Shown piece after piece: positions 1 to 6,445 of a stretch of 15,714 bases of DNA (position 1 is its first letter; every line of letters begins with the position of its first letter). The notes below the pieces were generated by a model. The model did no database searches. It was not told the origin of the DNA and saw only the letters and a list, made by a program, of their open reading frames with translations. The translations under genes and the position numbers were made by a program. The DNA is from JACRFW01 sp964531745 (lineage in GTDB: Bacteria; Patescibacteriota; Patescibacteriia; Magasanikbacterales; GWA2-37-8): positions 1-15,714 of the forward strand of contig CAZHFX010000022.1 of the NCBI GenBank assembly GCA_964531745.1, read 5' to 3'.

Positions 1-4
1 AAAC

Positions 5-26
5 AAAAAACCGTGCTTATGCACAG
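5..26 (-). terminator. Intrinsic terminator of the small RNA candidate
   Basis: Read on the minus strand, CTGTGC, loop ATAA and GCACGG form a 6 bp stem (one G-U pair), followed at once by six T. This is a textbook Rho-independent terminator. On the plus strand no T-run follows the hairpin, so the direction is clear. It lies about 165 bases downstream of a minus-strand consensus promoter with no protein gene between. Confidence 0.75.
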
Positions 27-189
27 CTCATTTACACAAAAGTATTGACACACTCCTTTTGTTTGCTTATTCACCGGGCTTATCCCAGTGACGCTTAAAG
101 ACGGCCAGCTCTCTATGTCTGATGGGCTTTTGGCGTCACTGTAAGCCGCAATATTTTTTTAAACGATTTATTTTTGGCTATAAAGCCAA
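5..189 (-). ncRNA. Unassigned structured small RNA candidate (about 185 nt)
   Basis: The region between the promoter (196-225) and the terminator (5-26) has no credible coding frame but is full of pairing. Hairpin A is TTGGCT/AGCCAA at 174-189, right at the predicted 5' end. Hairpin B joins 77-82 to 142-147 (6 bp) and 86-94 to 133-141 (9 bp, CAGTGACGC/GCGTCACTG), with a 3-base bulge at 83-85. Its 38-base apical loop can form a pseudoknot (99-102 with 117-120, and 104-106 with 125-127). Hairpin C joins 36-42 to 56-62. The terminator hairpin is the fourth. I did not see the signature elements of SRP RNA, tmRNA, RNase P RNA, tRNA or a riboswitch I know. The 6S RNA length fits, but the 5' and 3' ends do not close into one rod. 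A stand-alone small RNA is an inference from promoter, structure and terminator together. Confidence 0.5.
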
Positions 190-195
190 CGAAAA

Positions 196-225
196 ACAAT
201 AACATAAATAAGCCCCTTTTGTCAA
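196..225 (-). promoter_or_regulatory. Sigma70-type promoter of the small RNA candidate
   Basis: On the minus strand there is a perfect -35 TTGACA (220-225), an 18-base spacer and TATTGT (196-201), preceded by TG one base upstream, an extended -10. The predicted start of transcription is near 189, exactly where the first hairpin begins. Confidence 0.6.
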
Positions 226-257
226 GGCCAACGGTGTTCAATAGGATGATTGTAAAA

Positions 258-291
258 TAAAAAACCTAAACCGCTTTCGGCTAGTTTTTTT
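258..291 (-). terminator. Terminator of the thymidylate operon
   Basis: A hairpin at 265-284 (minus CTAGCCG, loop AAAG, CGG-T-TTAG, with one bulge and one G-U pair) is followed on the minus strand by six T. It lies about 30 bases beyond the stop of the last operon gene. The plus strand also has seven T after the hairpin, so it could act in both directions. Confidence 0.65.
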
Positions 292-320
292 GAGGATATT
301 GTAGCCAGCCAAAATGTCGC

Positions 321-1070
321 TTAACTATGCGGTTCAGTCACCAGCAACGGGTTGTCCTTGGCGCTTTGGTAGAGGAGTACTCCGGCAATGATTGGCAACG
401 GGGCGATGGCCGCCTGGATAGCGGCGCTGAGCAGGTTTAGCGTTGCTCGGTCAATGAATTCGGAGGTAGGGGCGTACAGAAGAATGGCGGCAATAAGCCC
501 GCGCAGAAAGGCCGAGCACAAGGCGAACAAAACGGTCGGAACCGCGACGCGGACGGCAATATCAAACCACCGGCCGCGGACCAGCTGTCTGCTTTCACGA
601 AGAGTCGCGCTGAGGCCCGGGTAGCCGTCAAGAACAATGCGGTAGTAAGTAAACGCGTACCATACTAAAAAAATGATGCCGGGAACGACAAAAAGGATAG
701 TGCCGCCGAAGACAATTAACCCGACGACAATCCCGGAAAAGATGACTGGCCAGACAGCGCGTCGCGTAGACAAAAATGTTTGTTTCCACGGCAGTGCGCT
801 CTGCCCGCGGGCAAGCGCCCCCATCGCGGCCGTCAAAGCGATGGAATTCCAGACAGCAAACAGGCCGGCGGCAGTGATGAGAACAAGGAGAGTGATGTTG
901 GTGGCGGTATTCAGCGTGCTGGAGCGGCTGATATAGATGCCGGCCAGGCCGGCCAAAAAGAGCGCCACCGGGGGCAGGAAAAAAGATGCGATGTAGGGAA
1001 CGAGCGTTCCTCGGTTGGCGCGATAGATTTGCCATGTTTTGGCGATAAGTTCGGAAACTCCAATGAGCAT
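321..1070 (-). CDS. Polytopic membrane protein, glycerophosphodiester-phosphodiesterase-membrane-domain/YciC-like
   Basis: This 249-residue protein is mostly hydrophobic, with about six membrane segments near residues 25-47, 58-84, 106-128, 127-143, 172-198 and 212-235. The stretch VVPGIIFLVWYAFTYY followed by a Gly/Arg-rich ES-x-LVRGRWFDI segment (about 128-171) is typical of the polytopic membrane families related to YciC/DUF975 and the membrane domain of glycerophosphodiester phosphodiesterases. No catalytic domain is attached, and the biochemical role of these proteins is not settled. The ATG is 4 bases after the tmk stop and has no Shine-Dalgarno site, so translation is probably coupled to tmk. 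It is the last gene of the thymidylate operon, followed by the terminator at 258-291. Nothing in the sequence shows whether it has a link to nucleotide metabolism, such as precursor transport, or merely shares the transcript. Family placement is from memory of the motif and is moderately sure. Confidence 0.7.
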   Translation of the reverse strand: MLIGVSELIAKTWQIYRANRGTLVPYIASFFLPPVALFLAGLAGIYISRSSTLNTATNITLLVLITAAGLFAVWNSIALTAAMGALARGQSALPWKQTFLSTRRAVWPVIFSGIVVGLIVFGGTILFVVPGIIFLVWYAFTYYRIVLDGYPGLSATLRESRQLVRGRWFDIAVRVAVPTVLFALCSAFLRGLIAAILLYAPTSEFIDRATLNLLSAAIQAAIAPLPIIAGVLLYQSAKDNPLLVTEPHS

Positions 1071-1074
1071 AGAT

Positions 1075-1779
1075 TTATTTTTTTAAAATAGTTTGTAATA
1101 AGGCAAGCGCCTGTTCTTTCATTATAGCAGGTGGCAGTTCGCCCGACAACTCGTGAACCATTGTGCCGCGGGAGGAAAAAAGTTTGCGGTAATTTACGGA
1201 AGCGAATCGTTTCGCCGCTCGCCGCTGAAATGCCAGCTGTTCAAAGATAACATTATCGCGTTTGTCGTGTCGTTTTTCCAGTCGCCGGAGCGCGGTTTCC
1301 GGTTTGACGGTGGCGAGAATTAAGTGGTCGGGGCGGTATTTCAGAGCGAGGGCATTGCCCGGCAACCCGGCAAGTATTTTTGTAGGTATTTTCCCCGATA
1401 GCGCCTGGTAAGAAAGTGAAGTGCTCACTCCGCGGTCTTGAATTATACACCGGCCCTGTTTGAGAAGTGGTATCAAGAGTTTGGTGTAAAGAATCAGGCG
1501 GTCTAAAGAATAGGCTTCGGCAATGGCGAACTCGGGGTAGCGCGAGCCGTTTTTAATCAGCTCTTCGCGGATAATTTTGCCCACTCCGCTGTAGCTGGGC
1601 TCGGCGCTGAAAATGAAATCATAGGCTTTAAGTTCATCAAGCTCGGGCGAGCGCCCATGCTCTTTCCAGTACGCGCGCAGGTCAAAGATGCCGCTGCCTT
1701 CTTTTTTTAGGCGGTCTTTCCACGCTTCAATGATGGTGCTTTTGCCACTACCGTCCAGACCGTCAACGATGATGAACAT
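1075..1779 (-). CDS. tmk: Thymidylate kinase (dTMP kinase)
   Basis: Phosphorylates dTMP to dTDP with ATP in the cytoplasm, the step after thymidylate synthase. The P-loop GLDGSGKST is at residues 7-15. SAEPSYSGVGKIIREEL (58-74) matches the family's (T)REP-G-x-x-x-G-x-x-IR region, AYSLDRL supplies the Asp-Arg pair at 93-94, and DRGVSTSLSYQ (115-125) matches the DR-x-x-x-S-x-x-AYQ signature. An Arg/Lys-rich LID lies at about 165-175. At 234 residues it is roughly 20-25 longer than common bacterial Tmk, mainly from extra sequence at about 28-55 between the P-loop helix and the EP motif. The ATG lies 2 bases after the folA stop and the next gene starts 4 bases after this stop, so it is tightly coupled within the operon. 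The substrate call is supported by the neighbours thyA and folA. Confidence 0.88.
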   Translation of the reverse strand: MFIIVDGLDGSGKSTIIEAWKDRLKKEGSGIFDLRAYWKEHGRSPELDELKAYDFIFSAEPSYSGVGKIIREELIKNGSRYPEFAIAEAYSLDRLILYTKLLIPLLKQGRCIIQDRGVSTSLSYQALSGKIPTKILAGLPGNALALKYRPDHLILATVKPETALRRLEKRHDKRDNVIFEQLAFQRRAAKRFASVNYRKLFSSRGTMVHELSGELPPAIMKEQALALLQTILKK

Positions 1780-1781
1780 AG

Positions 1782-2252
1782 TTATTTTTTGTAGATAACA
1801 AAAGCAAACCCTTCATGATTTTCACGCCAGGTTTCTTTCCAGATATTTTTATTGATTTCTGGAAAAAATACGTCGCCGTCCACAATTTTATCTATTTGGG
1901 TGATGTATAGCGTGTCAACTCGGTCAATAGTCTGGCGATAAATGCTGGCGCCGCCGCAGATGAAAACATCCTCATTTTGCAATTGAGAAAACACGTCGTC
2001 TAAAGAAAATAAAATCACCACTCCGGCCGGAGCTTGATAATTTTTGTCCAAGGTTACCACCACGGTTTTTCTTCCCGGCAATGGTTTGCCGAGGTACCCC
2101 AAAATTGATTCAAAGGTAGCCTGCCCCATGACGCAAGTTTTTCCCAAAGTAGTTTTTTTAAAATATTGAAAATCTTCTGGTATATTCCAAGGAATTTTGT
2201 TATTTTTCCCGATACAATTATTTTTGGCCACCGCGGCGATCAGAGAAAACAC
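1782..2252 (-). CDS. folA: Dihydrofolate reductase
   Basis: Reduces dihydrofolate, the by-product of ThyA, back to tetrahydrofolate with a nicotinamide cofactor. The N-terminus SLIAAVAKNNCIG-x5-PW is classical DHFR. The catalytic acid D27 sits in PEDFQYF and lines up without gaps with E. coli Asp27. MGQATFES (42-49) and GGASIY (100-105) are the two cofactor-side motifs, and PLPGR (57-61) carries the Arg that contacts the folate glutamate. At 156 residues it has the normal length. The start is GTG at 2252, because the first codons already give the family N-terminus and no ATG is available. Such a start without a Shine-Dalgarno site suggests modest expression. MGQ replaces the usual MGR, and TLD stands where many DHFRs have a Ser or Arg. 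These residues normally contact the NADPH 2'-phosphate. The gene lies 35 bases after thyA. Confidence 0.93.
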   Translation of the reverse strand: MFSLIAAVAKNNCIGKNNKIPWNIPEDFQYFKKTTLGKTCVMGQATFESILGYLGKPLPGRKTVVVTLDKNYQAPAGVVILFSLDDVFSQLQNEDVFICGGASIYRQTIDRVDTLYITQIDKIVDGDVFFPEINKNIWKETWRENHEGFAFVIYKK

Positions 2253-2287
2253 AGATTTAGACAGATTAAGTGAGGATTAAAACAGAC

Positions 2288-3160
2288 TTATATTGCTATT
2301 TTAAACGGAATTTTTGGGTAGCTCTGATAGCCGGTGAGTTCAGTGTCAGTATGCTGCCAGTTAAATATAGAAGTGAAATTTTTGGTTTCAATTTGGGGCA
2401 GCGGGTAGAGGTTAGGGTCGCGGGTCAACTGCTCTTTGGCACCGTCAATATGGTTCAAATAAATATGCACGTCGCCCAAAAATCCGATTAACCCGCCCTC
2501 TTTAAGATTAGTTTCTTTGGCGAGCAGATGTAATAATAGGGCATAGTTGGTAATGTTGAAAGGCAAACCGAGCATAGTATCTACCGAGCGCTGGTTCCAC
2601 ATCAAATTCAAGCGGCCGTTTATTACGGTTATTTGGAAATTATAATGGCAGGGAGGCAGAGCCATTTCCGGAAGCTGGATCGGATTCCAGGCGCAGACCA
2701 GCATGCGCCGGTCATTTGGGTTGGTTTTTATAGTTTCCACTAATTTTTTTAATTGATCGACGCCTTGGCCGCTGTAATTTGTGTCATAACTCGCGTAATC
2801 CGCTCCGAAATGCCGCCATTGAAAACCATAAATTGGGCCGAGGTCGCGTTCGTCGGCCATTTTTTTCTTGGTGGCCTCGTCGTGGTCATAGGGAATTTTC
2901 AGAGGCGAGCACCATTCGTCCCAAATATGGCAGTTGCGATCTTTGAGCCACTGTTTGTCCGTGATACCTTTGATAAAAAATTCCAGCTCGGTCGCCACCA
3001 CTTTGAATGGCACTTTTTTGGTGGTGAGCAGGGGCAACCCTTCGGCCATATCATGTTCAAACATGGCACCGGCGATCGCGAGCGTGCCAGTGCCGGTGCG
3101 ATCCGCTTTTTTTACGCCCTGTTCCAACACCTTTTTCACGATATCAAGATAGGCTCGCAT
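2288..3160 (-). CDS. thyA: Thymidylate synthase (ThyA type)
   Basis: Methylates dUMP to dTMP using 5,10-methylene-tetrahydrofolate, releasing dihydrofolate for the adjacent DHFR. All ThyA hallmarks are present: DRTGTGT (20-26) with the phosphate-binding Arg21, the W80-D81-E82-W83 segment, DLGPIYGFQWRHF (106-118), the RR pair at 151-152, the nucleophile Cys171 in LPPCHYNFQ, and the dUMP-binding block QRSVDTMLGLPFNI (190-203). GDVHIYLNH (229-237) and a C-terminal PFKIAI complete it. The 290 residues fall between the short (264) and long (about 316) ThyA forms. It is not the flavin-dependent ThyX, which agrees with DHFR being encoded next to it. The ATG lies 9 bases after the upstream stop, with no Shine-Dalgarno site. 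Confidence 0.97.
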   Translation of the reverse strand: MRAYLDIVKKVLEQGVKKADRTGTGTLAIAGAMFEHDMAEGLPLLTTKKVPFKVVATELEFFIKGITDKQWLKDRNCHIWDEWCSPLKIPYDHDEATKKKMADERDLGPIYGFQWRHFGADYASYDTNYSGQGVDQLKKLVETIKTNPNDRRMLVCAWNPIQLPEMALPPCHYNFQITVINGRLNLMWNQRSVDTMLGLPFNITNYALLLHLLAKETNLKEGGLIGFLGDVHIYLNHIDGAKEQLTRDPNLYPLPQIETKNFTSIFNWQHTDTELTGYQSYPKIPFKIAI

Positions 3161-3169
3161 AGCGACAAG

Positions 3170-4636
3170 CTAGGATGTTTTTTGCCGGCGAAAGAATCCC
3201 CACACCTTCCCCAATAAACTAGGCGGAGACGGGGGGTTTTCCGTCGGCTGTTTTTTTAAGCCAAAAAACACGCGCAGATTATTGACCGCTTCACGGCGCT
3301 CCGGTTTTTTGGTATTCAGAGCCGGGTTATCGGATACGAATTTTTCCAAACTCATCTTGGGCTTTTTCCGGCTATTTTGTTTGACGCAGTAGCGCCGGTA
3401 AGATTCCAGTAGTTCGCGCGCGATTTTTTTCTGATTGCCGCCAAGGGCGAGCGTTGTTTCCAAAAACGATCGGTCGGGCAAGCTGGCCCTCGGAGCAAAC
3501 TCGGTGGCGTAGTCTTTGTAAGCGCGCAGGGCATCGTAGCCGGCGTTTTCCCTCGCTGTTGTCGGAGTTTTTGAGAGCCGTTCAAGATCACGCCGGTTCC
3601 GTTCCCCCTCTTTGAGTTGCTGTTTTTCTTCGGCCAGTGTTTGTTCCCTTTTGTTGCCAGAGGGGCTTTGTTCCGGGCCATCCAGTTCATTTTCTTCAGG
3701 TAAGGCGCTCAGCAACCAGGCCGCCTCCTTTATAGGGGCAATTTCATCGGTAATATGTAGTATGTCTTTAGCTTGTTGTTGGGCAATTTCTAAAGCCACC
3801 AGTCGGTCTCCGGCGTCTCTTGGCAGGCCTTGGCGCAATTCTGTATTTTTTTCTATATCCAAATCAAGCTCCGCTTCTTCAAGCAGTTGAATCATTTTTT
3901 CCCGCTCCTCCGCCTGCTCCGCCATCTGTTCTTCTGGGGTGAGAAATGCTTTGATGCCTTGTTCTCGCGCTAGAGCCTCGGCTTTTTCACCGAGCTCTTC
4001 TCCTGCGGCAAGATTTTGTTCCGCCTTAAATGGCTCTCCAGGTTCTGTTTTTTCCTCGTCAGCCCAGTCTTCTGGCGGCGGGGGCGGTCTTTTTTGAATC
4101 TCTGAATTTGGAGCGGGCTGTTTCTTGGCGGCTTCGTCAAGCAGATACTGGAATTGGCCTTTTTGTTCCGTTGTTTCAACAACTGGCTTAAGTTGCGCTT
4201 TCCACGCGGCCACGCGTTTGTTGACGCGTTCTTGGAACGCGGACAGTTTCGGCTCGGCTGGCCGGCTCTCTTTAGTTTCAGCGACATCGACTTCACCCAT
4301 CTCATTGGGCAAGATGTCCACTTCTGTCACCTCGTCTTCCTCTCCCGCATCGTTGAGAGCGGCAATTTTATCAGCGTATTCCGCCGCCAATCTGTCGGCC
4401 CGTTTTTGTAAATTTTCCAGAGCGCGAACATCGCTCGGCGATTCCACTAGTCTAGACAGCCCTTTTATATGTCTTTGCAGGGCTTCTTTCTCGGCTTTAA
4501 TTTGCCCGAGCGAGCGTTCAATAACGACTGCGGCGTCGGCTGGCTGTTCGACTGTTTCGCGCGCTGGCGACGGCCGCGGCGTACGTTCAGCCAGGCCGCC
4601 GAGGCCGCCTTCTTCCGGTTCAAGGTATCTTCTCAT
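3170..4636 (-). CDS. Uncharacterised acidic coiled-coil protein
   Basis: I do not recognise this 488-residue protein. It has no signal peptide and no clear membrane helix. Most of it is charged helix with strong coiled-coil character at about 38-96, 204-262 and 328-356, separated by Pro/Glu-rich linkers, including five prolines in a row at 184-188. The compact-looking part is about residues 362-462, rich in Arg, Lys and aromatic residues (AYKDYATEF, ELLESYRRYC, NLRVFFGLKK). The last dozen residues (LLGKVWGFFRRQK) form a basic amphipathic stretch that could touch a membrane or nucleic acid. It lies inside the thymidylate operon, 9 bases before thyA and 15 bases after the small gene, so it is co-expressed with dTMP synthesis. 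A scaffold or a lineage-specific structural protein are both possible. No function is claimed. Confidence 0.8.
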   Translation of the reverse strand: MRRYLEPEEGGLGGLAERTPRPSPARETVEQPADAAVVIERSLGQIKAEKEALQRHIKGLSRLVESPSDVRALENLQKRADRLAAEYADKIAALNDAGEEDEVTEVDILPNEMGEVDVAETKESRPAEPKLSAFQERVNKRVAAWKAQLKPVVETTEQKGQFQYLLDEAAKKQPAPNSEIQKRPPPPPEDWADEEKTEPGEPFKAEQNLAAGEELGEKAEALAREQGIKAFLTPEEQMAEQAEEREKMIQLLEEAELDLDIEKNTELRQGLPRDAGDRLVALEIAQQQAKDILHITDEIAPIKEAAWLLSALPEENELDGPEQSPSGNKREQTLAEEKQQLKEGERNRRDLERLSKTPTTARENAGYDALRAYKDYATEFAPRASLPDRSFLETTLALGGNQKKIARELLESYRRYCVKQNSRKKPKMSLEKFVSDNPALNTKKPERREAVNNLRVFFGLKKQPTENPPSPPSLLGKVWGFFRRQKTS

Positions 4637-4651
4637 AGCGCAAATAAAAAA

Positions 4652-4828
4652 TTAGGCGATTATATTTTTGATGCCTTGCCGAACGGCTGATATTTTTTTC
4701 TGCTCATGCGCTCCTATCAGCGTCAGCGCTTCCTGGCGGATTTCTTCCAGCCGTTGCTTAAACTCTTGCAGTATAACTTTGGCCTGCGCCGCCACCGCGC
4801 CGGCTTTGGTTGAGTTCTTTTTTTTCAT
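4652..4828 (-). CDS. Small basic helical protein (58 aa), unknown
   Basis: The frame stays open upstream to 4894, but that would overlap dut by 62 bases. The ATG at 4826-4828 lies 4 bases after the dut stop and is the better start. The 58-residue product starts MKKKNSTKAG and is almost entirely helix, with alternating Lys/Arg and Glu (LQEFKQRLEEIRQEALTLIG). It resembles a short coiled-coil adaptor rather than an enzyme. I recognise no family. It sits between dut and the large coiled-coil gene, so the two helical proteins may be partners. That is only an inference from adjacency. Confidence 0.6.
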   Translation of the reverse strand: MKKKNSTKAGAVAAQAKVILQEFKQRLEEIRQEALTLIGAHEQKKISAVRQGIKNIIA

Positions 4829-4832
4829 ACTG

Positions 4833-5264
4833 TCAATGACTATGGCCGGTCGTGCCGAAGCCGCCGCGGTTCTTGGCGGACAGCTGGTCAACATCTATCC
4901 ATTCGGCCCTTTCAATTTTTATCAGCGCCCCCTGCCCGAGGCGTTCGCCGCGCTCCACTGTCACCGGCTCCTGACTAAAATTATACACCTGGAGGAGGAT
5001 TTCGTCGCCTTCGCCGCAATAATCCTGGTCAACGAATCCGGCGGTGGCCAGAAGCTTTTTGCGACTGGCCGTGCTGGAGCGGTCTTTTACATAGAGCATA
5101 TAGCCCGCCGGCACCTCAATAATAACGTTCGTGGGAATGCGCGCCACGCTTTGGGGCGGGATAGCGGCGGCTTCGCGCGCGTAAAGATCAAACGCCACCG
5201 CGCCCGGCGTCTGGTAAACGGGCAGTGGCAGTGTTTTATCAATTCGTTTTATTGCGACCTTCAT
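4833..5264 (-). CDS. dut: dUTP diphosphatase (trimeric dUTPase)
   Basis: Hydrolyses dUTP to dUMP and pyrophosphate, keeping uracil out of DNA and supplying ThyA. All five trimeric dUTPase motifs are visible in order: I PGAVAFDLYA (20-29, Asp26), II DRSSTASR (61-68), III GFVDQDYCGE (76-85) with the water-activating Asp79, IV ERLGQGALIK (107-116), and V at 131-140 ending GGFGTTG, the C-terminal arm that closes over the active site of a neighbouring subunit. Motif V starts Lys-Asn-Arg where Arg-Gly-x is usual, and motif II is RSS rather than RSG. These are mild departures. At 143 residues it has normal length. The ATG follows the upstream kinase stop by 8 bases. A dCTP deaminase of the same fold is less likely because motif V and the Asp79 motif are dUTPase-like. 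Confidence 0.92.
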   Translation of the reverse strand: MKVAIKRIDKTLPLPVYQTPGAVAFDLYAREAAAIPPQSVARIPTNVIIEVPAGYMLYVKDRSSTASRKKLLATAGFVDQDYCGEGDEILLQVYNFSQEPVTVERGERLGQGALIKIERAEWIDVDQLSAKNRGGFGTTGHSH

Positions 5265-5272
5265 AATGACGT

Positions 5273-5827
5273 TTATGATTGAAGCCTTTTAACAACATCA
5301 TCAATCTGTCTGTACAGATGTTTAGTCGTTCCTTTATTATCAATAATAAAATCCGCCTGCGCCGCGGTCTCTTTAATTTTTTGTTCAGATTCCGCCCGCC
5401 CGTCGGCCTGAAACTGTTCCCAGGTTTTAGTTTTATCGTCGGCGTTTTCGGAGCGCTGGATAAGTCGCTGGTAGCGCGTTCGCTCCGGTGCGGCCAGCGA
5501 GATAATATGGAAGTTATCAAATTTTTTTAAATCGGCGGCATCCGTCGGCCGACGGATGCCCTCGGTGATGATGAGCTGGGAGGGCGACTGCCCTGCATCC
5601 AGCGCCATCACTTTGGAGAGCAGGTCCTCGCCATATTGCCGGCGCAAAAACGTGGAGAGAGCCTGCAAGTTGGGGCGGGAATTTTCTATATGCAAGCGCG
5701 CGAGTATATCGCGGAGCGGATCAGAAAAACGGAACGATACTGCTCCGTATTTTTGTTTCAGATATTCCGTGGCCGTGCTTTTTCCGGCGGCTATTTCGCC
5801 TACGAGGCCGAGGATAATTTTAGGCAT
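5273..5827 (-). CDS. P-loop (deoxy)nucleoside monophosphate kinase-like protein
   Basis: The Walker A loop is GEIAAGKST at 10-18. SFRFSDPLRDIL (31-42) and LIITEGIRRPTDAADL (85-100) are the base-binding and second-strand segments typical of phage-type deoxynucleoside monophosphate kinases and of dephospho-CoA-kinase/adenylate-kinase-like NTPases. QADFIIDNKGT (157-167) is the C-terminal strand and loop of this fold. The protein has 184 residues from the ATG at 5827. The frame extends upstream to 5878 inside the deaminase gene, but MPKIILGLVG is a natural N-terminus and the sequence TGATATG joins the deaminase stop directly to this ATG, indicating coupling. In a dTMP operon that also has its own Tmk, a dNMP kinase (for example dCMP or dUMP/dGMP) is the natural guess. 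Substrate is not proven, and dephospho-CoA kinase is the main alternative. Confidence 0.75.
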   Translation of the reverse strand: MPKIILGLVGEIAAGKSTATEYLKQKYGAVSFRFSDPLRDILARLHIENSRPNLQALSTFLRRQYGEDLLSKVMALDAGQSPSQLIITEGIRRPTDAADLKKFDNFHIISLAAPERTRYQRLIQRSENADDKTKTWEQFQADGRAESEQKIKETAAQADFIIDNKGTTKHLYRQIDDVVKRLQS

Positions 5828-5828
5828 A

Positions 5829-6320
5829 TCATTTTTTAAGATATTGCTGGATCTCCTCGCTAAAGTATGCCAACTCAACGCCGACTTGCCGGAACATGGC
5901 TTCAGAATCAGCTGCCGCCTGGTATTTTTTTTCGCAAACCACGCGCTTGATACCCGAATTTATGATCATCTTGGCGCAGACGGCGCAAGGCGTCATTCGG
6001 CAGTAAAGAGTGGCGCCGTTGATGGCGATGCCTGATTTTGCCGCTTGGCAAATGGCATTTTGTTCGGCGTGAGTGGTGCGGACGCAGTGATCCGTCTTAC
6101 GGCCGTCTTCGTGGATGGTTGATTTCATTTGGTGGCCGATTTCGTCACAGTGGGAGAGGCCGCCAGGAGCGCCCACGTACCCGCTTACCAAAACCTGTTT
6201 ATCGCGCGCTATTACGCATCCCGAACGGCCGCGATCGCAAGTGGCCCGTTTTGATACGGTATTGGCGATTTCCATAAAATATTCGTCCCAGCTGGGACGA
6301 ACGTAGGTGGTTTCGGCCAT
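5829..6320 (-). CDS. Deoxycytidylate (dCMP) deaminase
   Basis: Deaminates dCMP to dUMP, the substrate of ThyA in this operon. This is the zinc cytidine-deaminase fold of the ComEB/dCMP deaminase family. RPSWDEYFMEIA (8-19) is the family N-terminus. GYVGAPGGLSHCDE (47-60) is the substrate-binding region, and HAEQNAI (84-90) gives the zinc ligand His84 and catalytic Glu86. PCAVCAKMIINSGI (111-124) gives zinc ligands Cys112 and Cys115. The length of 163 residues is normal. It is the first gene of the operon, about 30 bases after the predicted transcription start, and has no Shine-Dalgarno sequence. Some family members are regulated by dCTP and dTTP, but the sequence alone does not settle that here. 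Confidence 0.94.
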   Translation of the reverse strand: MAETTYVRPSWDEYFMEIANTVSKRATCDRGRSGCVIARDKQVLVSGYVGAPGGLSHCDEIGHQMKSTIHEDGRKTDHCVRTTHAEQNAICQAAKSGIAINGATLYCRMTPCAVCAKMIINSGIKRVVCEKKYQAAADSEAMFRQVGVELAYFSEEIQQYLKK

Positions 6321-6356
6321 AGTTGGCGTTGTTAGGAAGGATAAGAAATTTCAAGT

Positions 6357-6384
6357 AGTATAGCAGACAAACATGGCCTGTCAA
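6357..6384 (-). promoter_or_regulatory. Promoter of the thymidylate operon
   Basis: On the minus strand, TTGACA (6379-6384), a 16-base spacer and TATACT (6357-6362) make a near-consensus sigma70 promoter. Transcription would start near 6350, giving a leader of about 30 bases before the dCMP deaminase ATG. It lies directly beyond the rplA terminator, so the operon is separate from rplA. Confidence 0.85.
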
Positions 6385-6395
6385 TGCGCGGGTAG

Positions 6396-6430
6396 AAAAA
6401 AATCCTCCCCCCAAAAGGGAGAGGATTTTT
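6396..6430 (-). terminator. Terminator of rplA
   Basis: A long AT-flanked hairpin (AAAAATCCTC pairing with GAGGATTTTT, inner C-run with G-run) lies 16 bases beyond the rplA stop. On the minus strand it ends in a run of seven T. It separates rplA from the downstream promoter at 6357-6384. Confidence 0.88.
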
Positions 6431-6445
6431 CATTGTGATTTTTTG

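Noticed and set aside
45..160. Plus-strand reading of the small RNA region: TTGACA at 45-50 and a T-run at 154-160 after the big stem
   Set aside because: The -10 (TATTCA) is poor and the predicted start would fall inside the outer stem. The minus-strand promoter and terminator are both clearly better.
5..189. 6S RNA, SRP RNA, tmRNA or RNase P RNA
   Set aside because: The ends do not pair into a rod, there is no GGAAGGAAGCA-type SRP loop, no tRNA-like end, and no RNase P core sequence. 6S is not fully excluded.
4125..4655. Plus-strand 176-codon frame opposite the coiled-coil gene
   Set aside because: It is Ser-rich antisense sequence created by Glu/Ala codons on the other strand, with no promoter or start signal.
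4829..4894. Longer start for the 58-residue gene, adding 22 residues
   Set aside because: It would overlap the dut C-terminal motif. The inner ATG is placed four bases after the dut stop.
5828..5878. Longer N-terminus of the dNMP-kinase-like protein
   Set aside because: The 17 extra codons lie inside the deaminase gene and precede a natural P-loop N-terminus that has TGATATG coupling.
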